The notes under the pieces were generated by a model. It was not told where the DNA came from and searched no databases. It worked only from the letters and a program-made list of their open reading frames with translations. The translations under genes were made by a program, and so were the position numbers. From Candidatus Omnitrophota bacterium (lineage in GTDB: Bacteria; Omnitrophota; Omnitrophia; Omnitrophales; Abzuiibacteriaceae), in NCBI GenBank assembly GCA_016206995.1, contig JACQQN010000123.1:1-7194 (forward strand): a stretch of DNA of 7,194 bases, written 5' to 3'. Shown here piece by piece: positions 1 to 5,450 of the stretch (positions are counted from its first letter, which is position 1; each line of letters starts with the position of its first letter).

Positions 1-2
1 AC

Positions 3-53
3 CTGAAACAAGATCATGTGACGCTCCGGATGGACGAGCGAGCAAGGTCTTGA
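3..53 (+). CDS. Possible 3' end of an upstream gene (partial)
   Basis: Frame 3 is open from the left edge and ends at a TGA at 51-53, giving a 16-residue tail (LKQDHVTLRMDERARS). If real, it overlaps or abuts the start of the methyltransferase, which is the tight spacing typical of one transcription unit. Only the tail is visible, so no function can be given. The methyltransferase frame is also open to the left edge, so it is not certain which of the two frames is coding here. Confidence 0.25.
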   Translation: MKQDHVTLRMDERARS

Positions 54-64
54 GGATGACTTCC

Positions 65-787
65 ATGCAACAAGTGATCGAAGGGGATGCGCGGGAAGTG
101 ATGAAGACGTTTCCTGAAAAGTCATTCCATTTAATCGTGACTTCACCCCCATACAATGTCGGCGTTAATTATGGAGCTTACAGGGATAATCTCTCGGAAG
201 AAGAATACTTCGACTTCGCAGAAGAATGGCTCAAAGAATGTTACAGAGTCCTTGTCGATGGCGGAAGGATTTGCCTTAACATTCCCACCTATAACTGGCG
301 GGGAAGGTTTAACATGTATTTTCGTTATTACGAGCTCATGACGCTCCTTGGGTTTATGGACCGGGACACTTTCATTTGGGTCAAAATGGACGGGCTTGAT
401 TTCGCCCATTCAGCGAAAATCTATGGCACAATCAGCCCACATAACCCACACACAAAGTATCCTTACGAGCTTATCCTTGTCATGCAGAAAGGAAAAGACA
501 CGTTAGAGGGAGAAGAGACCGATCTCAGGTACAGGGAATTCTTCAAATGGTCGCATACCATTTGGTTCATCAGGCCGGAATACAACCGGATCCATCCTGC
601 ACCTTACCCCGAAGAACTTCCTTACCGCTTAATCAAGATGTTTAGCTTTGTCGGGCAGAAAGTGCTTGACCCTTTCTGCGGAGGGGGCGCCACTCTCAGG
701 GCATGTAAGAAGCTCAAGCGTGAGGCGACGGGGATTGACCTCAATCCGGAATATGTCGAGATGTGTCGGCGAGCGGTTTCGAAGTAG
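65..787 (+). CDS. DNA methyltransferase, beta class (N6-adenine or N4-cytosine)
   Basis: It transfers a methyl group from S-adenosylmethionine to the amino group of adenine or cytosine within a specific DNA site. Counting from ATG 65 (240 aa), the catalytic motif IV TSPPYN is at residues 26-31 and the AdoMet-binding motif I, DPFCGGGATL, is at 202-211, followed by GIDLNPEY. Catalytic motif first and AdoMet motif last is the beta-class permutation. The middle (about 75-175), rich in aromatic and basic residues, is probably the target-recognition region. TSPPY occurs in both N4C and N6A enzymes, so the target base is undecided. The start is ambiguous: ATG 65 has GAGG 9 bases upstream, while TTG 50 and ATG 56 are alternatives. 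The family usually begins just before the I-x-x-GD-x segment, which favours 65. No endonuclease gene is visible beside it in this window, so it may be an orphan methylase carried by a mobile element. Confidence 0.93.
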   Translation: MQQVIEGDAREVMKTFPEKSFHLIVTSPPYNVGVNYGAYRDNLSEEEYFDFAEEWLKECYRVLVDGGRICLNIPTYNWRGRFNMYFRYYELMTLLGFMDRDTFIWVKMDGLDFAHSAKIYGTISPHNPHTKYPYELILVMQKGKDTLEGEETDLRYREFFKWSHTIWFIRPEYNRIHPAPYPEELPYRLIKMFSFVGQKVLDPFCGGGATLRACKKLKREATGIDLNPEYVEMCRRAVSK

Positions 788-811
788 AACACAGCACATC
801 AAAGAAAAGGT

Positions 812-840
812 TTGATGCGTGGAAGCTAATTTGATTAAAT
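812..840 (+). promoter_or_regulatory. Weak candidate sigma-70 promoter before the HTH gene
   Basis: TTGATG (812-817) resembles a -35 box and TTAAAT (835-840) a -10 box, with a 17-base spacer. Each matches consensus at 4 of 6 positions. It sits in the 63-base gap between the methyltransferase and the HTH gene. The -35 overlaps a 10-base sequence repeated at 1182-1191. Initiation here would leave a very short leader before ATG 851. Confidence 0.25.
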
Positions 841-850
841 ATGCTACACC

Positions 851-1090
851 ATGAAGATAGGGAAGCTTCCACCAGACAGATTGAGCTTGCTTGAGGCCGT
901 CGCAAAGTACAAGGGTTTCACATGGGACAGCTTAAAGCGAGCCATTGAGCGCAAGAGGCTCAATGCGTTTAAGTCATGTGGCACGTGGTACACAACGGAT
1001 CGGGCGATGAAGAAATACATTGAGACGCGCGATGAGAAAAAGATTCCAAAGACGTACAGGAAGAAACTCGGAAAAGCCTTGACCCAATAA
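851..1090 (+). CDS. Small helix-turn-helix DNA-binding protein, excisionase/MerR-like
   Basis: This 79-residue basic protein has the build of a winged HTH of the excisionase type. A helical segment (about 12-35, ending WDSLKRAIERKRL) is followed by a small wing (NAFKSCGTWYTT, about 37-48) and a closing helix (RAMKKYIETRDEKK). The order recognition helix, K/R-rich turn, 'G-x-W-Y-x-T' strand and helix is what Xis/AlpA-like and DUF-type HTH proteins show. An in-frame stop at 836-838 makes ATG 851 the first ATG start. No good Shine-Dalgarno site is visible before it, so translation may be weak or coupled. Next to a two-recombinase module, a recombination directionality factor or element repressor is the natural guess. 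This is inferred from fold and context, not from a recognised orthologue. Confidence 0.7.
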   Translation: MKIGKLPPDRLSLLEAVAKYKGFTWDSLKRAIERKRLNAFKSCGTWYTTDRAMKKYIETRDEKKIPKTYRKKLGKALTQ

Positions 1091-1103
1091 AATTTTTTTG
1101 GTA

Positions 1104-1131
1104 TTATGTGTTTGCTATAAACAACACATAA
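1104..1131. repeat. Inverted repeat, 9-base arms, 10-base spacer
   Basis: TTATGTGTT (1104-1112) and AACACATAA (1123-1131) are perfect reverse complements around the spacer TGCTATAAAC. The A/T-rich symmetric form fits a dimeric regulator operator or a recombinase core site. It lies 13 bases after the stop of the HTH gene, whose product would be an obvious candidate ligand. Confidence 0.55.
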
Positions 1132-1136
1132 GATGG

Positions 1137-1177
1137 TAAAAAAAGCCGCTCGTGCTTTCTAAGGGCGCCGAGCGGCT
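1137..1177 (-). terminator. Intrinsic terminator reading on the minus strand
   Basis: AGCCGCTCG (1144-1152) pairs perfectly with CGAGCGGCT (1169-1177), a GC-rich 9-base stem with a 16-base loop. On the minus strand the stem is followed at once by a run of T residues (the A tract 1138-1144 on +). The + strand side has no T tract, so it is directional. No minus-strand gene to its right is visible in this window, so what it terminates is unknown. Confidence 0.6.
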
Positions 1178-1205
1178 AGCCGTTTGATGCGACAGTAAAG
1201 ACTTG

Positions 1206-1248
1206 CGCCTTTTGTGTCTTTGGCCATTTGTATTTTAAACAAAAGGCG
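1206..1248. repeat. Inverted repeat with CCTTTTG core, 10-base arms
   Basis: CGCCTTTTGT (1206-1215) and ACAAAAGGCG (1239-1248) are perfect reverse complements separated by 23 bases. They lie about 40 bases before the primase-like start codon. The arm core CCTTTTG recurs in the inverted repeat at 3460-3487 and near the right end at 7117-7123. Possible roles are an operator, a recombinase or replication-protein site, or a leader hairpin. Confidence 0.5.
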
Positions 1249-1275
1249 AGGGTTCTTAAAGAAAAATCTTATTGA

Positions 1276-1281
1276 GGGGGG
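1276..1281 (+). promoter_or_regulatory. Ribosome binding site deciding the primase-like start
   Basis: A GGGGGG run (within AGGGGGG, 1275-1281) lies 8 bases before TTG 1290. This favours TTG 1290 over the upstream in-frame TTG 1272, which would itself overlap the Shine-Dalgarno site. Confidence 0.65.
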
Positions 1282-1289
1282 ATTTACCA

Positions 1290-3500
1290 TTGAAATACGA
1301 AGACAGGGAACTCCTTGAGCGAATCATCCATTTTTATCACACAAGGCTTTTTGAAGAACAAACCGCTCATGACTATTTAAAAAAGGTGGGTCTAAGCAGT
1401 CAAGAAACCTGCATTCAGTTCAGGCTTGGATTTTCAGGAGGCCTTTCAAGCGCGATTCCGGATGATCAAGAAACACTTGGTAAACTGAAACGCCTTGGCA
1501 TTCTTGATGACAATTTGAATGAAGTGCTTTCGGATTCGTTGATTGTTCCCATCCGCTCGGAAGGTAAGACCTTTGCGAGTTTAATGGGAATCTCTCGCTT
1601 AGACGGCAAAGAAAAATTCCTCCCGAATGAAACCCACCTTTTCAACATCGAGGCCTTGAAAGCATCCAAAGAAATCTTTCTGACGGACTCTGTAATAAAC
1701 ACGCTTCTTCTTTATTCGATTGGTCTCAGAAATGTGTCAGCAATCATTGGAGAGGGAGTTAACGACTCTCATCTGAAACTGTTCGAAAGATACCAAACAA
1801 GATCCGTCACGCTTCTGGTTGCTTCGCACAATACTGCGAAGTTTGCCAAGAAAATCAAATCACAAGGGATTGCGGTTGGTTTCATTGATCTTGATTCGAA
1901 ATCCTTTCCAAGACTTGTCGTGGAAGGACTCAAGAAAGATTATTGCCTCTCGCTTGTCAAAGAACCCGAAATCAACCCAGCCGAGCCCATCATTGAAGAG
2001 CGGGGAGAAGAAATTTTTTATGAATTCGAAGATCGCAGGTATCGGGTGAGGAGACTTAACCCTTTTAGGTTGGACAGCTTGAGAGTAAACCTCAAAGCGA
2101 CCCATCAAGCGCTTTGGCATCTTGATACGTTTGATCTTTATGCCGAGCGGCAGAGAAGAAACTTTATCTCCATGGCAAAGAAGCTGATTCGGCTCGATCA
2201 GGGATTCCTATATCAAGACCTTTTAAAGATCACAGACGACTTAGAAGACAGGCAAGCAAGGCTCATCCTTGAGAAGAAACCCGAGTTTCAAGAAATGTCT
2301 TCTCTTGAAAAGGAAGAGGCGATGAAATTCTTGCGAGCAGATGACCCCATGACGGAAATTCTAAATGACTTCAGAGGGCTTGGGGTCGTAGGCGAAGAGA
2401 CAAGCATTTTAACGGGATACCTCGCTCTTCTTTCAAGGAAGCTCAAGCATCCATTATCCGTCATTCTTTATGGAAGCGCCGCTTCAGGAAAGGATGTTCT
2501 GAGAGATGCGCTTCTCGATGTTGTACCCGAAAATGATATTGAGCGCTTCACGAAGCTTTCGCCACAGGTTTTGTTTTACCGGGATGAGCTCTCGCTTAAA
2601 AACCGAGTCCTCGTGATTGACGACGAGCATTCCCTAAAAGACCTTGAATCAGTCTTAGTAGGTCTCCAACAAAAAGGGCTTTCTTATTCAGTGACGCATA
2701 AGGTGCCTGAGACAGGGAAATTAAAAAGTCATGACTATAAAGTAAAAGGCCCCATGTCAATTATGGCAAGCGTCTCAGACATGAAGACTGTAAAAAATAT
2801 TGTGAATTATTTTTTAGTTTTAAAAGCGGATGAGTCAAAAGAGCAGACCAAAAGAATTCTCTCGAAACAGCGACAAGATGAAACGCTGGAAGCAGTTCTA
2901 CATGAAAAGAAACTCGAACTCATCAAAAGAAAGCACAGGAACGCACAAAAACTTCTCAAAAATTATGTCGTCGTGAATCCCTACGCGAAAGACCTTGAGT
3001 ATGGAGCAGACGCACCGGATGCCCGCACATTCCAGCCAAAGTATCTGAGTCTTATAAAAGCAATTTGTCTTTTGAGACAATTTCACAAGGAAGTACGGCG
3101 TGTGGATGATTCCCAAGATGAATATATTGAGGTTGACCTCATTGATATTGAAATAGCGAATCGACTCATGGCCGGACTCTTGAAATCGAGGCGTCCCTTA
3201 TCAGAAGAAGCAGCGAAGGCCTTGAAGGACTTGGAAGAGTATGTCGGGGAAAAGGCGGGCGCGCACAACGTCTCTAAAGAAGGTGTTTCCTTTACCGTGA
3301 AGGAACTCACTCATTTTTCATATTTAACGGACTACAAAGCTCGCGCCGTCATCGAGGAGCTCGTCGAGTCAGGTTACGCGGAGCTTTTATCCGGTGCGAA
3401 CGGTAAAACGATGGAGTACCGCCTTTCAAGCGGTCAAAGATTAACGCCTGAGCTTTTGAGACCTTTTGAAGGCGGAGTCAAAAGGTCAACAGTATCGTAA
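1290..3500 (+). CDS. DnaG-derived primase-like protein fused to a P-loop ATPase, degenerate Toprim
   Basis: The protein is 736 aa from TTG 1290. Residues about 13-50 match the DnaG core entrance (helix FYHTRLF, then AHDYLKKVGLS and FRLGFSGG). Residues 84-113 (LIVPIRSEGKTFASL, KFLPNE) match the DnaG 'FPI...G...KYLN' region, and 128-189 align with Toprim. The Toprim acidic residues appear lost: the usual EGxxD is TDSVIN and the usual DxD is ASHNT. No CHC2 zinc finger precedes it, and the frame is closed by a stop at 1257-1259. A P-loop ATPase follows, with Walker A GSAASGKD (395-402, Asp where Ser/Thr is usual) and Walker B VLVIDDE (440-446). Then come the conserved RNAQKLL and VVNPYA segments near 550-565 and a winged helix at about 665-712. 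I recall similar primase-ATPase proteins beside tyrosine recombinases in mobile elements, normally longer. It is likely a replication or maintenance protein of the element. Loss of priming activity is inferred. Confidence 0.8.
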   Translation: MKYEDRELLERIIHFYHTRLFEEQTAHDYLKKVGLSSQETCIQFRLGFSGGLSSAIPDDQETLGKLKRLGILDDNLNEVLSDSLIVPIRSEGKTFASLMGISRLDGKEKFLPNETHLFNIEALKASKEIFLTDSVINTLLLYSIGLRNVSAIIGEGVNDSHLKLFERYQTRSVTLLVASHNTAKFAKKIKSQGIAVGFIDLDSKSFPRLVVEGLKKDYCLSLVKEPEINPAEPIIEERGEEIFYEFEDRRYRVRRLNPFRLDSLRVNLKATHQALWHLDTFDLYAERQRRNFISMAKKLIRLDQGFLYQDLLKITDDLEDRQARLILEKKPEFQEMSSLEKEEAMKFLRADDPMTEILNDFRGLGVVGEETSILTGYLALLSRKLKHPLSVILYGSAASGKDVLRDALLDVVPENDIERFTKLSPQVLFYRDELSLKNRVLVIDDEHSLKDLESVLVGLQQKGLSYSVTHKVPETGKLKSHDYKVKGPMSIMASVSDMKTVKNIVNYFLVLKADESKEQTKRILSKQRQDETLEAVLHEKKLELIKRKHRNAQKLLKNYVVVNPYAKDLEYGADAPDARTFQPKYLSLIKAICLLRQFHKEVRRVDDSQDEYIEVDLIDIEIANRLMAGLLKSRRPLSEEAAKALKDLEEYVGEKAGAHNVSKEGVSFTVKELTHFSYLTDYKARAVIEELVESGYAELLSGANGKTMEYRLSSGQRLTPELLRPFEGGVKRSTVS
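3460..3487. repeat. Perfect inverted repeat, 10-base arms, 8-base spacer
   Basis: GACCTTTTGA (3460-3469) and TCAAAAGGTC (3478-3487) are perfect reverse complements around AGGCGGAG. It sits in the last codons of the primase-like gene. As RNA it forms a strong hairpin just before the stop and the Shine-Dalgarno site of the next gene. As DNA the 10-8-10 geometry resembles a tyrosine recombinase core site. No T tract follows, so it is not an intrinsic terminator. Confidence 0.6.
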
Positions 3501-3511
3501 CTACTATATAT

Positions 3512-3520
3512 AGGAAGGAG
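3512..3520 (+). promoter_or_regulatory. Strong but displaced Shine-Dalgarno site for recombinase 1
   Basis: AGGAAGGAG lies 35 bases before ATG 3556, too far for direct use. The gap is almost entirely two adjacent hairpins: GGACGC/GCGTTC (3523-3538, loop TTCA, one G-U pair) and AAGCT/AGCTT (3539-3552, loop TTTG). With both folded, only 2 + 3 unpaired bases separate the site from ATG 3556. A competing reading is an 11-codon leader from TTG 3521 ending at TGA 3554-3556, overlapping the ATG as TGATG, but that TTG has no spacing from the Shine-Dalgarno site. Confidence 0.5.
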
Positions 3521-3539
3521 TTGGACGCTTCAGCGTTCA

Positions 3540-3555
3540 AGCTTTTGAGCTTTTG
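3540..3555 (+). repeat. Tandem octamer AGCTTTTG x2 abutting the recombinase 1 start
   Basis: AGCTTTTG occurs at 3540-3547 and again at 3548-3555, directly followed by ATGG. The stretch 3540-3559 also repeats 3451-3472 in the end of the primase-like gene, with 19 of 20 bases identical after a 2-base gap (AC at 3461-3462). Confidence 0.6.
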
Positions 3556-4524
3556 ATGGAAAACCAAGCAAAAGAAGTAGGCTTAAAAGAAATAGCAGAT
3601 TTGAAGCTCAACATGGTGACAGAAGGATTCTCTGAGCGAACCATTGATGTGTATTCTCGGTACTTGCAGGAATTCATGGATTATCTTAAAGAGAAATCGG
3701 TTGAGAAGCTCTCAGAAGTGACTCCCGAAATTATCAACCGGTACCGGATTTATCTCTCCCTCGCACTTCGCTCTGACGGCAAGGGGAAACTTTCACTCAT
3801 CACTCAAAACCTGAAAATGCAAGCGGTATGTATTTTGTTTCGGTTTCTCGTGAGGGAGAAGCATTATCTATATGACCCGACCAGTCATCTCCGATTAAAG
3901 CAACCACCGCGTAAACGTACCCGCGAGACCCTGACCGAAAAGGAAATGATTCGTCTTCTGAATGCGCCCAATCCGGAAACCCCGCTTGGTTTGCGCGATA
4001 AGGCGCTCTTAGAGCTTTATTATTCCTGCGGCATCCGGAATACCGAGTCGAGGCGACTCACCGTAAACGACGTCAATCTTGATTCAAGAGTTGTGAGAAT
4101 CCGTTATCCGAAAGGGGGAGCAGGTGATGAGACGGTCCCAATCGGAAAGGTATCGGCGCTTTATCTTGAAGAATATATCAAGTATGCGCGCCCGAAACTG
4201 GTTCAAAACGATTTGGAAGAAACCCTATTCCTTAATTACCAGGGGAAACCTCTCTCCCAAGCCCGTCCGGCGCGTCTTGTGCGTAAGTACGCGAAGATCG
4301 CAAACATTAAACGTAAGACGGACGCTCACTCGATCAGGCACACCTGCGCCACCCATTTACACGATCATGGAGCAGACGTGAGGAGCATCCAGCAGCTTCT
4401 CAGGCATAAATCCTTGGATACGACTCAAGTGTATTTGGAAGCCAAGCCTTCCAAGCTCAGAAAAGTATTGGAAAAGACGCACCCAAGGGAAAGAGGAATC
4501 GTCTATGCTCCCCCTGTTGAATGA
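3556..4524 (+). CDS. Tyrosine recombinase 1 (XerC/D-like integrase)
   Basis: The protein is 322 aa from ATG 3556; TTG 3553 directly before it is an alternative. A core-binding SAM-like domain fills about 10-115. The catalytic domain from about 125 carries the complete set: R161 (in CGIRNTE), K186 (in PKGGAGDE), H258 and R261 (in HSIRHTCATHL), H284 (in LRHKSLDTTQ) and nucleophile Y293 (in TQVYLE). It would cut one strand at a core site through a 3'-phosphotyrosine link and rejoin it, giving integration, excision or resolution. The tail has KTHPRERG, also seen in the next gene (KHHPREQ), so the two are paralogues. Length and motif set are those of Xer-type simple integrases without an added arm-binding domain. 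Its 3' end overlaps recombinase 2 by 20 bases. Host XerC or XerD is unlikely, since those are not normally found as overlapping pairs beside such partners. Confidence 0.93.
   Translation: MENQAKEVGLKEIADLKLNMVTEGFSERTIDVYSRYLQEFMDYLKEKSVEKLSEVTPEIINRYRIYLSLALRSDGKGKLSLITQNLKMQAVCILFRFLVREKHYLYDPTSHLRLKQPPRKRTRETLTEKEMIRLLNAPNPETPLGLRDKALLELYYSCGIRNTESRRLTVNDVNLDSRVVRIRYPKGGAGDETVPIGKVSALYLEEYIKYARPKLVQNDLEETLFLNYQGKPLSQARPARLVRKYAKIANIKRKTDAHSIRHTCATHLHDHGADVRSIQQLLRHKSLDTTQVYLEAKPSKLRKVLEKTHPRERGIVYAPPVE
4493..4496 (+). promoter_or_regulatory. Ribosome binding site of recombinase 2
   Basis: GAGG lies 8 bases before ATG 4505, inside the coding end of recombinase 1. This supports the overlapping start and translational coupling of the pair. 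Confidence 0.6.
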
Positions 4525-5446
4525 ATTTAAAGAAAAAACTCTCACAGAAGGCCGGTGTCTTGGAACTGCTCGAGCAAAAATAAAGAACTGTGGCTATTTC
4601 GAAAGATGGTACGGGTCGGACACGATCAAGAAAGTTTCCCGGAACGATATTGAGAACTATAAAACGTATCTGATCGAAGAACACCGGACACAAAGAGGCA
4701 AAAAACTTCAGGGCGTTACGATCGTCGATCGGCTTTCGGCCCTATCCGATTATTTTAAGTTTCTCCTCACAAAGAAAGTCATCTTTTTTGACCCAACCTT
4801 GGGTGTGATTATTCCAAAGAAGAAAAGACTTTTTCAGGTTGGTTATTTGACTGAAAAAGAAATGGAGGAGCTGATCAATAAGCCCGACACCTATACCTAT
4901 GTGGGGATCAGGGACCGGCTTATTTTTGAACTGCTCTATACCTCTTCTTTGAGAAATAACGAACTTTGCCGCTTAAAGCTATCCGAAGTCGATATGAAGG
5001 AAAAATACATTTATCCTTCAAGATCTAAGGGCGGCCGTGAGTGTGCGATTCCCATCCTCCCTTCGACGTATCAGGTTCTTCACAAGTATCTTGAAATCTC
5101 GCGTCCGCGGCTTGTCAAAATAGGAAAGAAGCCAAAGCCAAACATTGAGGAACTCCTCATTTCAGAACGTGGGACTGCGTTTACCACGAGCGGGATTGGT
5201 AAACTCTTCTCGAAATATCGGAATGGCGACGAGCACTACCACGCTCATGCTCTCAGACGCGCCTGCGCCGTTCACATGCTGAAGAACGGCGCGAGTGTTC
5301 GAGACGTCCAAGTGGTTTTGGGGCATAACAGTCTTGAAAGCACACAGATGTATACTCAGGTGACCGCAAACGACATGAAGGACATTCTCGGCAAGCATCA
5401 TCCGCGAGAGCAGTACTTTAAGAAACATGGAAAGGCGAAATGTTAA
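4505..5446 (+). CDS. Tyrosine recombinase 2 (XerC/D-like integrase)
   Basis: The protein is 313 aa, starting inside the 3' end of recombinase 1. A core-binding domain fills about 5-100. Catalytic residues are R150 (in SSLRNNE), K175 (in SKGGRE), H248 and R251 (in HALRRACAVHML), H274 (in LGHNSLESTQ) and Y283 (in TQMYTQV), so the enzyme looks intact. It shares the LTEKEM motif, the domain plan and the HPRE tail with recombinase 1 but has clearly diverged, as expected if the pair bind different half-sites. One odd point is that the second residue after the catalytic H-x-x-R is not the common His: it reads HALRRA where recombinase 1 reads HSIRHT. Fixed, overlapping pairs or trios of tyrosine recombinases are known from Tn554-type transposons and RIT elements. 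Here there are only two. Confidence 0.93.
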   Translation: MLPLLNEFKEKTLTEGRCLGTARAKIKNCGYFERWYGSDTIKKVSRNDIENYKTYLIEEHRTQRGKKLQGVTIVDRLSALSDYFKFLLTKKVIFFDPTLGVIIPKKKRLFQVGYLTEKEMEELINKPDTYTYVGIRDRLIFELLYTSSLRNNELCRLKLSEVDMKEKYIYPSRSKGGRECAIPILPSTYQVLHKYLEISRPRLVKIGKKPKPNIEELLISERGTAFTTSGIGKLFSKYRNGDEHYHAHALRRACAVHMLKNGASVRDVQVVLGHNSLESTQMYTQVTANDMKDILGKHHPREQYFKKHGKAKC

Positions 5447-5450
5447 ACGC

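Larger units (their letters stand above)
1091..1289. other. Structured intergenic region with three inverted repeats
   Basis: This is 199 bases between the HTH gene and the primase-like gene, without a convincing ORF. It contains three separate perfect inverted repeats (1104-1131, 1144-1177, 1206-1248), a perfect palindrome CGGCTAGCCG (1173-1182), a T7 tract right after the HTH stop, and an A/T-rich stretch before the primase-like start. The density of structure suggests an operator, replication origin or recombination region, or a small antisense RNA. No clear + strand promoter was found. Confidence 0.5.

Noticed and set aside
143..409. Minus-strand ORF opposite the methyltransferase gene
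   Set aside because: Shadow of a clearly coding frame with intact methyltransferase motifs; no domain of its own.
1091..1103. T-rich tract after the HTH stop as a + strand terminator
   Set aside because: No GC-rich stem precedes the T run. CCAA/TTGG pairing alone is too weak.
1272..1289. Six-codon N-terminal extension of the primase-like gene from TTG 1272
   Set aside because: The AGGGGGG Shine-Dalgarno site lies inside this stretch and is correctly spaced for TTG 1290 instead.
3460..3487. Hairpin at the end of the primase-like gene as a terminator
   Set aside because: No T tract follows, and the next gene is close downstream with a strong Shine-Dalgarno site.
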